Assembly (NCBI GenBank): GCA_001664005.1
Contig: CP016093.1
Coordinates: forward strand, 2,177,001 to 2,241,000
Origin: Rhizobiales bacterium NRL2
GTDB taxonomy: Bacteria; Pseudomonadota; Alphaproteobacteria; Minwuiales; Minwuiaceae
Direction of reading: 5' to 3'
DNA: 64,000 bases
A program made the position numbers and the translations under genes. This document shows, in pieces, positions 10,134 to 19,413 of this stretch. Position 1 is the first letter of the stretch. Each line of letters begins with the position of its first letter. The notes below the pieces were generated by a model. The model was not told the origin of the DNA. It saw nothing but the letters and a program-made list of their open reading frames with translations, and ran no database searches.

Positions 10134-12647
10134 TTACGTCCCTGCGCCGCTCCGGCTTTCGGCTCCGGTGAGCTGGAAGGCGGCCCAGTAGTAGGGATGG
10201 GCCTTGCCGCTCTGCCGAAGCTCCCGCTGGGCCTGGCGCAGCGCCGCCCGTGCGCCGATCTCCGGCCGGATGCGGTAGAACGCCTGCATCAGTTCCGAGG
10301 TGGCCGAATCGTCCACCAGCCATAGGCTGGCAACGATGGCGTCGGCGCCGGAGAACAGGAAACCGCGGGTCAGTCCCACCACGTCGTCGCCCGAACGCAC
10401 TCGTCCGAGACCTGTCTGGCAGGCGGAGAGGGTGACGAGGCTGGCGTCCAGCTTCAGTTCGTAAATCTCCGACGCCGTCAGACGGCCGTCGTTCTTTCCG
10501 TCGGAGGCCAGCAGCAGCGCCGAGCTCAGCGGGTTCGAGGGGTCGAACACCCCGTGCGAGGCAAGATGGAGGATATCATGCGCTGACGCGCGTTGGCGCA
10601 GCGCTGTCTCGGTCGCATTGCCGCGTAGCAGGGTTTCCGCCTGCGGCGCGGTCCGGGCGATCGCCACTGCCTCAGCCTCGGCGCCGGGCAGGTCGAGCTC
10701 TGGATCGCCCAGGTCCGGATTGCCCAGCGCCAGCAACCGCCGCCCTGACCGGTTCCGGCCGATGAACTTCAGCACTGAAGCGCTCGGCAGCACCGCGATC
10801 TCCCATTCGTCCATCAGGAAGCCGCCATCCGCGGTGGGGATCGCCGCAAACGGGACGTAGTGCAGCGCCCCGTGCGGAACGATGGTCACCTCGCGGCCGC
10901 CCACGGCACCGGCCAGCGGTCGTACGAGACGCGCATGCAGCACCTCGCCCGGCGCCCGCCAGGCGTCATTGCCGGGCCGCGAGAGCGCGCGGCGGAAGCG
11001 GGAGATGGCCTCGTCCAGACCCTCCGTGGAGAGCTCGAAGGCCTGCACCCGGTTCCGGTCGGCGACGAAGGCGAACAGGCTGTCGCCCTGTCGGTAGTAC
11101 TCTACGATGGTCTCGCCGGCCGGGATCAGCGCCTGCAGTTCGGCCGCCGAGAAGGCCGGCACGGTGACCAGCGAGGCCAGCTCCGGCGCCTGGGCGATCA
11201 GCTCGGCGCGGGCATCGGCGCTGCGGGTGGCGATGTCGAGGCCCTGCTCGCGCGCCTGCTTCTTCAGCCGTGCCTCCTGCGCCTGGTAGCGTTCCAGCAG
11301 CGCCGCCTCGCGCGGCCGCACTGCGGCGTCGCCGAAGCTCTCCTTGGAGGCCAGGATGTCCACCAGCGCGCGGGCCTTGCCGCGCTCGGCATAGGCGAAG
11401 GCGTCGGCCGCCCGGCCCTCGCGGATCAGTGCGCCGATCAGATCGCGGTAGACCGCCTGCTTGTCGCCGACGAAGCTCATGCGGCCAGCTTCCGTCTCGA
11501 TGGAACGGCGCTGGCTCTCGATCACGCGCACGGCCCGCTCGAAATGTTCGATGGCCGCCGCCCGGTCGCCCTCCGCCAGCGCGATCCGGCCGCGGCCGTG
11601 CAGCGCCTGCCAGTAAACCGAGCCGAAGCCCTTGACCCGCGGCTCGGCCAGGATCGCGTCATAGCCCGCCTTCGCCTCGGCCAGACGGCCCGTCTCCAGC
11701 TCCGCACGGTGCAGCATGAAACGCGGCTCGAAGCGATAGGCAAATCGGACGTCCTCGACGTCAAGCGTGCCCGCGATATCAAGAATCACAAGCTGAAAGA
11801 GCGGATTAGCGTAGTTGATCGTCTGAACTAAGAGGTGGAAGGCCTCGTTGAAGCTCTTGTCGCGCTTGCGCGTGAGCGCCGCATAGGCGTTTTGATGCTC
11901 GTCGAGCGCCAGATAGAGACGCGCGAGCCACATGGATTGTGTTTCATGAAGGGCCGAGAAATTGCCGCGCAGTTCGTGAATGCCCTCATAGTCGCTGGTA
12001 TCCATCGCCTCCAGCCGCACAATTCGCTGGCGGGCGGCGCGTTCATCGCCCCATTCAATCTCGATGGAGCCCAGCATGCCGAGGGCGCGGGCCTGATAGA
12101 GGTTTCGCCGACCCTTGTTGTCTTCGGGAATCTCCATCATGAACTTGGTGAAGCCACTCGAGTCCTGACGATCCTGCTCCCAGACCGTGAGAAACTTGTT
12201 CTCATCCGCCAGTGTCAGGACTTCGCTGGCCTCGTCATGCGCCTTTTCGAGGTCGCCTTGGTAATACCAGGCAAAAGCGCGCATCATGCCCAGCTTGGCC
12301 CCGGTCCAGGGCTCGTTCAGCAGGTTCATCGCATCCGGAGCAAGGGCGGCATCGATGCTGTAACGGGTGTAGTGGCCGCCATTGGCCGCCACCCGCCGTT
12401 CGAGATCGTCCATGCAATCGTCGAACTCGGCGAAGACGCGCACCTGGAGGAACGCCTGGCAGGTCGCGTGAACCTCGTGCATTGGCCGGTCCGGGTCGGC
12501 GGACTTTGCGGTTTCAGCCTGTGTCGCCACCTCCTTGAAATCGCCGCGATTGACGGCTCGCTGAGTTTCTGTGGTGCAGGCGGCGGCAATCACCGCAAAG
12601 GTCAACATGCAGGCGCGCAGAACTAGCGGCCTCGTCCGGCGTGTCAT
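10134..12647 (-). CDS. TPR-CHAT (caspase-like) lipoprotein
   Basis: 837 aa. The N-terminus is a lipoprotein signal (VIAAACTTE, lipobox Cys about residue 24), so the protein is predicted to be membrane-anchored and periplasmic. Residues 40-420 hold TPR-like helical repeats (ALHGRGRIALAEGDRAAAIE; FAYAERGKARALVDIL). The C-terminal 300 residues are a CHAT domain: His698 in LHLASHGVFD, Cys743 in LVTLSACQTGLG, then GDDVVGLTRGF and ASLWLVDDSATS. CHAT proteins are caspase-like peptidases fused to interaction repeats. It is the last gene of a three-gene minus-strand run after the CHASE2 cyclase (33 bp gap). Confidence 0.9.
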   Translation of the reverse strand: MTRRTRPLVLRACMLTFAVIAAACTTETQRAVNRGDFKEVATQAETAKSADPDRPMHEVHATCQAFLQVRVFAEFDDCMDDLERRVAANGGHYTRYSIDAALAPDAMNLLNEPWTGAKLGMMRAFAWYYQGDLEKAHDEASEVLTLADENKFLTVWEQDRQDSSGFTKFMMEIPEDNKGRRNLYQARALGMLGSIEIEWGDERAARQRIVRLEAMDTSDYEGIHELRGNFSALHETQSMWLARLYLALDEHQNAYAALTRKRDKSFNEAFHLLVQTINYANPLFQLVILDIAGTLDVEDVRFAYRFEPRFMLHRAELETGRLAEAKAGYDAILAEPRVKGFGSVYWQALHGRGRIALAEGDRAAAIEHFERAVRVIESQRRSIETEAGRMSFVGDKQAVYRDLIGALIREGRAADAFAYAERGKARALVDILASKESFGDAAVRPREAALLERYQAQEARLKKQAREQGLDIATRSADARAELIAQAPELASLVTVPAFSAAELQALIPAGETIVEYYRQGDSLFAFVADRNRVQAFELSTEGLDEAISRFRRALSRPGNDAWRAPGEVLHARLVRPLAGAVGGREVTIVPHGALHYVPFAAIPTADGGFLMDEWEIAVLPSASVLKFIGRNRSGRRLLALGNPDLGDPELDLPGAEAEAVAIARTAPQAETLLRGNATETALRQRASAHDILHLASHGVFDPSNPLSSALLLASDGKNDGRLTASEIYELKLDASLVTLSACQTGLGRVRSGDDVVGLTRGFLFSGADAIVASLWLVDDSATSELMQAFYRIRPEIGARAALRQAQRELRQSGKAHPYYWAAFQLTGAESRSGAGT

Positions 12648-12680
12648 CGTAACTCCGTGATTTTGAATTCAGATTCTGAG

Positions 12681-14780
12681 TTACTTTGTATCGAGTATTG
12701 TGATGCGTGACCAGTCCCCGGGCGGATCGGCGGCCAGCGCGGCGGCGTGGTCAGCCATGCGGGCGGCGACCGGGTCGGTCTCCGTCAGCGCGGAGAAGCC
12801 TTCGGCGGCAAGCGCGAACCGGCCGTTCTCAAGCGCCTCCCTCGCCGCCTCGAAGGCGGTAAGGTGAGCCTCGGAGAGCCCGATCGCGGGGCCGAAGATA
12901 TCGGTCGGTTCGCTGCGTCCGACCACCTGGACGCGGTCGATCAGCCGGAGATCCGTTGCGCCGCTTGCGCGCGCCGTCGCGCCGCTCATCAGCACGGTCG
13001 AGCCATAGCGCTTGTTCAGGCTCTCCAGCCGCGCAGCGAGATTCACCGCGTCGCCCATCACCGTGTAGTCGAAGCGCTGTGCGGAGCCGATATTGCCCAC
13101 CAGCGCCGGCCCCGTGTTCAGGCCCAGCCGCGTGTGCGGCCAGGGCCGGCCCGAGCGGGAGCGCTCTTCGGCGAACGCGGCCAGGCGCGCCTGACATTCG
13201 CGGGCGGCATCCACGGCGTTTCCGGCGTGGTCCGGGTCGTCCAGCGGCGCGCCGAAGACGCCGACGACCGCGTCGCCGATATACTTGTCGATCATCCCCC
13301 TGTGGCCGACGATGGTCTCCGTGACGATGGAGAGATAGGCGTTCAGCGCCTCGACCAGTTCCTCCGGGCTCATGGCCTCCGACATCTTCGTGAAGCTGGC
13401 CAGGTCGGAGAACCAGACCGTCACCTCCCGCGTCTCGCCGCCCAGTTCCGGCGCGCGGCCCGAGGCGGCCAGTTCCTCGACGACTTCGGGGCTGAGATAG
13501 CGCGCGAAGGTTCGCCTGAGATGGCGCTTGTCGCGGTCGGTGACGGCAAAGCGGTAGCCATAGCCGCTGCCGCCCGCCAGCAGCAGCGCCGCCTCCGCCG
13601 AGAGCCAGGGCGTGACGACGCCTGCGGTGAAGGCCCAGAGCGCGCCGAGCGCCGCCAGCAGCAGCAGTGCGACGCCACCGGCGGCGGCCGGAACCGCCGG
13701 CGCCTTCAGCACCAGCAATGCGGTCAGGAAGCCGAATGCGAAGACCAGCGCGCCGGCACCCCAGGGCGGCAGGGCGCGGAGCGCCGATCCGGCGATCATG
13801 TCGTTGACCGCGCGGGCGTGAACCATGACGCCGGGAATGGTCTGGCGGGCGACGGCGTCGCCGTAGACCGAGGTCATCACCGGATGAACGCAGCGATCGG
13901 TAAAGCCGTCCCCGTCACGGCGGCCGAGATAGCGTGCGGCGGTGACCTTGCGGTCTTCCAGATCCAGCATCGATCCGATGAGGACGACGCGGCCGGCGAA
14001 GGCCTGCTCCAGATGGCCGGTGCGGCCTGCGCGCGCGCAAGCCAGCACGTCGGCCAGGCTGTGCACGGGCACGGCCCGGGGGTTGGCGCGGAAATCCAGC
14101 AGCAGACCGCCTTCGGGGTCCAGGGGCAGACGGTTCGGGCCGAGGATCAGGTGGTTGTCGGCAATTTCGGGACGAACGCCCAGGGCGCGGCCGACCAGTT
14201 CGGCGGCGAAGGCGGTCTCGGTCCTGTCCGGCGCGCCGAAGACCACCGGCGCGCGCCGGATCACGCCATCCGCGTCGGTCAGCAGGTTGAGCAGGCGGAC
14301 GTTCTTCTCACCGCGCGCCAGCATCCTGTGGGCCGGGTGGGGGCCGATGCGCTCTCCCTGATGGCGGACGGCGCCGAGCACCATGCGGCCTTCGGCGGCG
14401 CCGCGCGCGAGGGCTGCGAGATAGGGGCGGTCATTGCCGGGCACCAGGCTCTCCAGGCTGGTCGGCAGGATGAGATCCTGACCCACGACGGCGGCGCCCC
14501 CGTCCAGCGCCGCCGCGATCGCCTCGCCCAGCAGGGGCGTCCAGGCGACCTTCGGCAGCCCTTCGAAAGGCGGCCGGCGATAGGTCTCCTCGTCGATGGC
14601 GATGACCACGGCCGGCGAGGGGGAGGCCGGCTCGGGCTCCAGACCCGTGGCATGACGCGCAAGGAACAGCAGATCCGCCGACAGGCCCCCCAGCCAGGGC
14701 GCCGCCGGTGTCGCCAGAACGATCAGCGTGGCCAGGCCGCCGATGGCGGCGGCGGCGAGGACATCCCGCAGCGGCTTCAC
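12681..14780 (-). CDS. CHASE2-domain class III adenylate/guanylate cyclase
   Basis: 699 aa. An N-terminal membrane helix is followed by a large extracytoplasmic CHASE2 sensor (about 30-330; VVIAIDEETYRRPPF, GRVVLIGSM, PGVMVHARAVNDMI), then three membrane helices (about 335-405) and a class III cyclase domain. Metal-binding aspartates are visible in WFSDLASFTKMSE and KYIGDAVVGVFG, and the nucleotide/transition-state region in YTVMGDAVNLAARLE. The catalytic residues therefore look intact. The start lies 4 bp after the stop of the secreted protein gene, so the two are probably co-translated. The CHASE2 ligand is unknown; the neighbouring secreted protein may be a partner. Confidence 0.9.
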   Translation of the reverse strand: MKPLRDVLAAAAIGGLATLIVLATPAAPWLGGLSADLLFLARHATGLEPEPASPSPAVVIAIDEETYRRPPFEGLPKVAWTPLLGEAIAAALDGGAAVVGQDLILPTSLESLVPGNDRPYLAALARGAAEGRMVLGAVRHQGERIGPHPAHRMLARGEKNVRLLNLLTDADGVIRRAPVVFGAPDRTETAFAAELVGRALGVRPEIADNHLILGPNRLPLDPEGGLLLDFRANPRAVPVHSLADVLACARAGRTGHLEQAFAGRVVLIGSMLDLEDRKVTAARYLGRRDGDGFTDRCVHPVMTSVYGDAVARQTIPGVMVHARAVNDMIAGSALRALPPWGAGALVFAFGFLTALLVLKAPAVPAAAGGVALLLLAALGALWAFTAGVVTPWLSAEAALLLAGGSGYGYRFAVTDRDKRHLRRTFARYLSPEVVEELAASGRAPELGGETREVTVWFSDLASFTKMSEAMSPEELVEALNAYLSIVTETIVGHRGMIDKYIGDAVVGVFGAPLDDPDHAGNAVDAARECQARLAAFAEERSRSGRPWPHTRLGLNTGPALVGNIGSAQRFDYTVMGDAVNLAARLESLNKRYGSTVLMSGATARASGATDLRLIDRVQVVGRSEPTDIFGPAIGLSEAHLTAFEAAREALENGRFALAAEGFSALTETDPVAARMADHAAALAADPPGDWSRITILDTK

Positions 14781-14784
14781 CCGG

Positions 14785-15411
14785 TCAGAAGCGCACGAAG
14801 CGCGTCAGGGCCGGGCCGCCAACCGCCTCGGCGTCGAAGTCGATTTCGATCGTAAGCGTTCGGCCTGAAGCGCTGACCACATAGATGCCGCCGGCGTCGA
14901 GGACGATATTGCGCTCGACGAGGTCGAGGGCGCGGCCCGGCCGGCTCAACCGGATGGGACTGGCTGGCCTGTCGGTGCGCTGGATGGTGATCATGTCGGG
15001 CTGCTCTGCAAACAGCAGGACCGGCGCCAGATTATCGACCAGCACGGGCTGTGCCGCCAACGGATCCCGCCAGGCGCTCGCGCCGCTTTCCTGGCGTTCG
15101 GCGGCCGTGAGCCGGACATGGTCGCCGCAGGCAAGGGTCGAGCGTTCGACCGCACCGCCCTCCACTTCGCTCTGGCGGGCACCGATCGTGACCCGTCCGC
15201 CGGTGATGCTTTCGTGCACGCAGGAAGCCGGGTAACCCAGCACGATGCTGCGCCCGCCGGAGAGGTCGATGCGCCGGCCCTGCTCGAGGAACTGGTAGGG
15301 TTCGAATCCCAGGCCGGGATCCGATTGCTCCACCAGCGCATCCAGCGCCTGCGCGCCCGTCACGGCGGCGCAGAAGACCAGCGCCGCCCCGACAATCTTC
15401 CATGTCTTCAT
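14785..15411 (-). CDS. Secreted beta-rich protein of unknown function, operon with CHASE2 cyclase
   Basis: 208 aa from ATG 15411, which has a strong GGGAGGG Shine-Dalgarno sequence. Residues 1-22 are a signal peptide (KIVGAALVFCAAVTGAQA). The mature part is rich in alternating hydrophobic residues, with two Cys (YPASCVHES; STLACGDHVRL) that could form a disulfide. No family was recognised. It occupies the same position relative to a CHASE2 cyclase as the FecR-like gene at 30006-30650, and segments such as SGGRSIVLGYPASC and EVEGGAVERSTLACGDHVRL fit a FecR-like beta-roll. A role as a periplasmic ligand or modulator of the cyclase is inference. Confidence 0.65.
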   Translation of the reverse strand: MKTWKIVGAALVFCAAVTGAQALDALVEQSDPGLGFEPYQFLEQGRRIDLSGGRSIVLGYPASCVHESITGGRVTIGARQSEVEGGAVERSTLACGDHVRLTAAERQESGASAWRDPLAAQPVLVDNLAPVLLFAEQPDMITIQRTDRPASPIRLSRPGRALDLVERNIVLDAGGIYVVSASGRTLTIEIDFDAEAVGGPALTRFVRF

Positions 15412-15677
15412 GCCTGTCCCTCCCGAGCCGGTGCCGGACCACTGCAAACCGTCACTCGGTGAAATTCTGGTCACGGACGGACGCTTCCATCAAGCCGCAT
15501 CCGGTTTGCGCCGGCTGCATCCGCCGCCATCGCGCGGCTATTCTTCGAATTCGAAACGAATTCATTCTTAAATAAATACAAAGTAATAAAAAAAGACATT
15601 AAATAAAAATATGTTGAGCACGGCTCCTTGATTCTGAAAATGACGCCTGTCACACACTTGGTTCTGGGAGACCTGAA
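15412..15677. promoter_or_regulatory. AT-rich region upstream of the flp/tad operon
   Basis: Bases 15540-15620 are strikingly AT-rich in this GC-rich window, with runs such as TTAAATAAATACAAAG and AATAAAAAAAGAC, and a small palindrome around TTCGAATTCGAA (15545-15556). It lies directly before the pilin gene and divergent from the CHASE2 operon. AT-rich tracts of this kind often carry promoters or nucleoid-protein sites; no clear -35/-10 pair was identified. An AT-poor Shine-Dalgarno (GGGAGACC) precedes the pilin start. Confidence 0.5.
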
Positions 15678-15890
15678 ATGAAAGACCTCGCCAAACGCTT
15701 CCTGAAGGATGGATCCGGCGCCACTGCCATCGAATACGGCCTCATCGCCGGGCTGATCTCCATCGCGGCAGTCGCCGCCATGACGACCATCGGCGGTTCG
15801 CTCGAGACCCTGTTCGGCGATGTGCAGACCGAGCTGACCGGCACCGCCGGCGACACAACGTCGACCGAAACGACGCCGACCACCGAGTGA
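15678..15890 (+). CDS. flp: Flp/Fap family type IVb pilin
   Basis: 70 aa, the major subunit of a Flp/Tad pilus. It shows the family hallmark: a short basic leader (MKDLAKRFLKDGSGA) and the processing-site region ATAIEYGLIAGLIS with the Glu and Tyr that follow the cleavage site, then a single hydrophobic helix. The C-terminal tail is Thr/Glu-rich (GDTTSTETTPTTE), which is not part of the conserved core and may be surface-exposed. It is first in the tad operon, ahead of the CpaA prepilin peptidase expected to cleave it. Confidence 0.95.
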   Translation: MKDLAKRFLKDGSGATAIEYGLIAGLISIAAVAAMTTIGGSLETLFGDVQTELTGTAGDTTSTETTPTTE

Positions 15891-15994
15891 TCTGAACGGC
15901 CAGGGCTTCCGGGACCGGCCGCCGCGCTCCTGCGTGGACGCGGCGGCCGGCGGCGGACCCGATCTGATCCCCGCGCAGCCGGAAGAGCCTCGCC

Positions 15995-16501
15995 ATGACA
16001 CCATTCCAATCCGATCCGATGATGTTCGCCGTGCTCGCCCTCCTGCTGGGGTGGGCGGCCTGGTCCGACCTTGCGCGCCTGACCATTCCGAACGTCATCC
16101 CGGCGGCGATCACGGCCCTCTGGCCGCTGCATCTCGCAGTGCTCGGCTGGACGTCGAACTGGCCCGGCTCGCTCGCCGCGGCCCTTGCGGTTCTTGCTCT
16201 CGGCCTCATCGCCTTCGCCCGTGGCTGGTGTGGCGGCGGGGACGTCAAGCTGCTGGCGGGGACGGCGCTCTGGTTCGAGCCGGTATTGCTGGCGGCGCTG
16301 CTGTTCAAGATCGCGATCATGGGGATGGTCATGGCCCTGTTGCGCCTGCGCGGCGCCCACCTGGGCGCGGCGGCGGTGCTGCAGCGGCTGGGCGCGGTCA
16401 GGCTCGGCGGCGTCGCCATGGAAGGCGCGTTGCCGTACGGCGTCGCCATCGCCGGCGGCGCGCTCTGGACCCTGGCGCTGGGACCGGACCTTTTCCCGTG
16501 A
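15995..16501 (+). CDS. cpaA: Prepilin peptidase CpaA/TadV
   Basis: 168 aa integral membrane aspartyl protease that matures Flp pilin and TadE/F pseudopilins. The two catalytic aspartates are visible in WSDLARLTIPN (about residue 24) and GGGDVKLLAG (about residue 77). Several hydrophobic helices cover the rest. As in other Tad systems it lacks the N-terminal methylase domain of PilD. The length fits the family. It follows the pilin gene by 104 bp and precedes cpaB by 22 bp. Confidence 0.92.
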   Translation: MTPFQSDPMMFAVLALLLGWAAWSDLARLTIPNVIPAAITALWPLHLAVLGWTSNWPGSLAAALAVLALGLIAFARGWCGGGDVKLLAGTALWFEPVLLAALLFKIAIMGMVMALLRLRGAHLGAAAVLQRLGAVRLGGVAMEGALPYGVAIAGGALWTLALGPDLFP

Positions 16502-16523
16502 CCTCCGACCAGGGACCGTGTTC

Positions 16524-17384
16524 ATGAATTACCGTCTCATCCTCGCCGGTGCGGTCGCGCTTTCGGCCGCCGGCGGCGCTGCCTGGCTCGCCAATGCGGC
16601 GCTGAGCGCGCCGCCGCCGGCGGCGCCGGCGGCCGTGCTCCAGACCGTCCCGCAGCCAGCGTCGACCGTCGAGGTCCTGGTCTCCGCCCGGCCGATCCGT
16701 GCCGGCGATCTGCTGCAGGCGGACGACGTACGCTGGCAGGCCTGGCCGAAGGACGCCATGACGGAGACATATGTTGTCCGGGCGGGCGAAAGCGCCCCCG
16801 AGGTCGCGGGCCGGGTCAGCCCGACCGCCATCGCCGCCGGCCTGCCGATCGTGCCCGACGCCCTGATCCGGCCGGGCGAACGTGGTTTCCTTGCCGCGGT
16901 GCTGCCGCCTGGTCACCGGGCGACCACCATCCCGATCGACGCCACCACCGGCGTGGCGGGCTTCGTCTTTCCGGGAGACCGTGTGGACCTGATCCTGACC
17001 TTCTCCGTCGATGGGGAGCGGGGCGACAGCCTGGCCAGCCAGACGGTGCTGCACGACCTGCGGGTGCTCGCCATTGATCAGAAGATGGTCCAGCAGGACG
17101 GCCATGCGGCCATTTCCAAGACCGCGACTGTCGAGGTGACTCCCGAACAGGCGGAGAAGATCGCGCTGGCGCTGCAACTCGGCCGCCTGTCGCTGTCGCT
17201 GCGTGCGGTCACGGCCGGGTCGGAGACGGATGCAACCTCCTTGTCGCCCCGGGCCGGCTACACCGTCGCGGGCGACGTGAGTCCCCTGTTCAACAAGCGC
17301 GTGGCAACGAACGGGGCGGGAAAACCGCCTGTCCGCCGGGTTACCGTCATGCGTGGCGGCGAAGCGAGTGAGGTAGAGTTCTGA
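16524..17384 (+). CDS. cpaB: Flp pilus assembly protein CpaB/RcpC
   Basis: 286 aa from ATG 16524. An N-terminal membrane anchor (LILAGAVALSAAGGAAWLAN) is followed by a SAF domain (VEVLVSARPIRAGDLLQADD) and a RcpC/CpaB domain containing FVFPGDRVDLILTF and the conserved VTPEQAEKIALALQLG segment. The family works in the periplasm with the secretin, probably at the peptidoglycan. Its stop overlaps the start of cpaC by one base (TGATG), showing tight translational coupling. Confidence 0.93.
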   Translation: MNYRLILAGAVALSAAGGAAWLANAALSAPPPAAPAAVLQTVPQPASTVEVLVSARPIRAGDLLQADDVRWQAWPKDAMTETYVVRAGESAPEVAGRVSPTAIAAGLPIVPDALIRPGERGFLAAVLPPGHRATTIPIDATTGVAGFVFPGDRVDLILTFSVDGERGDSLASQTVLHDLRVLAIDQKMVQQDGHAAISKTATVEVTPEQAEKIALALQLGRLSLSLRAVTAGSETDATSLSPRAGYTVAGDVSPLFNKRVATNGAGKPPVRRVTVMRGGEASEVEF

Positions 17385-18763
17385 TGCGTATCGTGTTTTC
17401 CATCCTTGTGGCGTCGCTGATGGTTGCCGTTGCAGGACCCGTCTTCGCCCAGGGCGCCGGCTCGGCGGTGCTTCGCGCGGACGGGCCGGCCCTGACCATT
17501 CCGCAGAGCGGCGGCACGCTGCTCCGCCTCTCCCGTCCGGCAGCCACCGTGTTCGTGGCCGATCCGGCAGTGGCCGACGTGCAGGTCAAGTCGCCGCGCC
17601 TCATCTATCTGTTCGGAAGGAAGCCGGGCAGCACCACCTTCTTCGCCGTGGACGCCCGCGATGAGGTGATCGACAGCCGTCCGGTTCACGTCGCCCACGA
17701 TGTCGAGCGGATCAACCAGGCCGTTCGTACGATCTCCGGCGACGCGCCTGTCCGCGTGCAGTCGGCCGGGACCGGCGTGGTCATCGAGGGCGAGGTGGGA
17801 TCCAGCGCCCAGGCGCGCGATATCAACGCCCTGGCGCGCAGTCTGGTGGCGGAGAACGAGCCGGTGATCGACCGCGTCGGCGTTACCCGTCCGATGCAGG
17901 TCAATCTCAGGGTCCGGGTCGCGGAGATGTCGCGGGAAGTGACCAAGCGCTTCGGTCTCAATGGCGATCTGATCGCCGAGGCGGGCGGCAGTCTCGCCGG
18001 CCTCGCCACGGGTCAGGCGCCGGGTGCGGGCACCGCGCTCAACCTGCGCACCGGCGGCGCCGCCAACATCTTCGCCAGCCTGGCGCTGGGGCCGATCGAC
18101 CTGAACGCGGTCTTCGACGCCCTCGAGTCGAATCAGCTTCTCACCACGCTGGCCGAGCCGAACCTGACCGCGCGGTCGGGCGAGACCGCCAGCTTCCTCG
18201 CCGGCGGGGAGTTTCCGATCCTGGTGCCCCAGGGGGACGGGACGCTGTCGATCTCGTTCAAGAAGTTCGGCGTCTCGCTTTCCTTCACGCCGACGGTGCT
18301 GGAGGACGGACGCATCAACCTGCATGTCCGCCCGGAAGTGTCGCAACTCTCCGCCACCGGCGCGATCGAACTGGACGGCTTCACCATTCCGGCGCTCACG
18401 ACCCGGCGGACCGAAACCACCGTGGATCTGGCCAGCGGCCAGAGCCTCGCTATCGCCGGACTGTTGCAGTCGGATGTCAGTGAGGACGTCAACAAGTTCC
18501 CGGGCCTGGGCAACCTGCCGGTTCTGGGCGCCCTGTTCCGCTCCGACAGCTTCCGCCGGCTGGAAAGCGAACTGGTCATCGTGGTCACGCCCTACCTGGT
18601 CCGTCCCGTCGGCCCGGCGCGTGTCGCCGTCCCGACCGAAGGCTACGAGGCCCCGTCCGACCGCGAACGGCTGATCGGCCGCGACAGCGGACGGGATCTC
18701 GCTGGCGGGCCAGCCCGGAATGCGCGGGCGCTGATCGGCCCGGCCGGCTTCACGATCGAATAG
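17384..18763 (+). CDS. cpaC: Flp pilus secretin CpaC/RcpA
   Basis: 459 aa with a signal peptide (VASLMVAVAGPVFAQG). The N-terminal pilus-specific domain contains RPAATVFVADPAVADVQVKS. A BON-like region (VVIEGEVGSSAQARDINALA) and the C-terminal secretin domain follow, including EPNLTARSGETASFLAGGEF, VPQGDG and the closing ELVIVVTPYLVRPV. It forms the outer-membrane gated channel for the pilus. The length fits the family. It lies in the middle of the operon, directly before the CpaD lipoprotein. Confidence 0.95.
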   Translation: MRIVFSILVASLMVAVAGPVFAQGAGSAVLRADGPALTIPQSGGTLLRLSRPAATVFVADPAVADVQVKSPRLIYLFGRKPGSTTFFAVDARDEVIDSRPVHVAHDVERINQAVRTISGDAPVRVQSAGTGVVIEGEVGSSAQARDINALARSLVAENEPVIDRVGVTRPMQVNLRVRVAEMSREVTKRFGLNGDLIAEAGGSLAGLATGQAPGAGTALNLRTGGAANIFASLALGPIDLNAVFDALESNQLLTTLAEPNLTARSGETASFLAGGEFPILVPQGDGTLSISFKKFGVSLSFTPTVLEDGRINLHVRPEVSQLSATGAIELDGFTIPALTTRRTETTVDLASGQSLAIAGLLQSDVSEDVNKFPGLGNLPVLGALFRSDSFRRLESELVIVVTPYLVRPVGPARVAVPTEGYEAPSDRERLIGRDSGRDLAGGPARNARALIGPAGFTIE

Positions 18764-18774
18764 AGGGGAACCGA

Positions 18775-19413
18775 ATGACCTTCGACAAGACGCCCGCCCG
18801 CGCGATCCTGCTTCCCCTGCTGGCTGTGGCGCTGTTCGGCGCGCTTGCCGGCTGCGCCGAAAATGGCGACATCTATGCTGGCCTGGAGACGCCGAAGCGA
18901 ATCGCCATCGACCGGGATATGCATCGCTTCGAGTTCGGCGGTCTTGACGGGACGGAGGCCGACTGGCGGCGGGACCGCGCACGTCTGGATGCCTTCATCG
19001 CCGCGGCGCGCGATCTGCCGAACCGAAGCCTTACGCTGTACCTTCCCAGCGTCATGAACCGGCGGGAGGAGGCGCGGGCGGTCAAGCTCGTCGCCGCGCT
19101 GGAGAATGAAGGGCTGGCGCCGCTGATCGGCGAACTGCGGGCCGGAAATGCGCATCTGGACGTGCGCACGGTAACGACCAGCGTGCCGGCCTGTCCCGAT
19201 TACAGCCGGACCCGGATCGGCCACGCCAACGGGCCGGGCAGCAATTTCGGCTGCGCTACGCTCGCCAATCTCGCAGCGATGGTGGCCGAGCCTTCCGATC
19301 TCGATGCGCCGAAAGAGGCCGGCCCGCCCCGCGGCGAGGCCGCCTGGCGCGACGCCGAGCGCCACCGCAAGGGCGAGCGCGCCGAACTCGACCGCGAACA
19401 GGTGCTGAATTGA
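18775..19413 (+). CDS. cpaD: Flp pilus assembly lipoprotein CpaD
   Basis: 212 aa. A lipoprotein signal ends in ALAGCAENGD, with the lipobox Cys at about residue 25. The mature part carries the CpaD family motifs VTTSVPACPDYS and NFGCATLANLAAMVAEPSDL. CpaD associates with the CpaC secretin at the outer membrane. It starts 11 bp after cpaC and its stop overlaps the TTG start of cpaE by 4 bp. The C-terminal tail is charged and lacks further features. Confidence 0.92.
   Translation: MTFDKTPARAILLPLLAVALFGALAGCAENGDIYAGLETPKRIAIDRDMHRFEFGGLDGTEADWRRDRARLDAFIAAARDLPNRSLTLYLPSVMNRREEARAVKLVAALENEGLAPLIGELRAGNAHLDVRTVTTSVPACPDYSRTRIGHANGPGSNFGCATLANLAAMVAEPSDLDAPKEAGPPRGEAAWRDAERHRKGERAELDREQVLN

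Noticed and set aside
16185-16523. An extended N-terminus for cpaB
   Set aside because: The extension overlaps cpaA in another frame and has no homology; ATG 16524 starts the correct membrane anchor.
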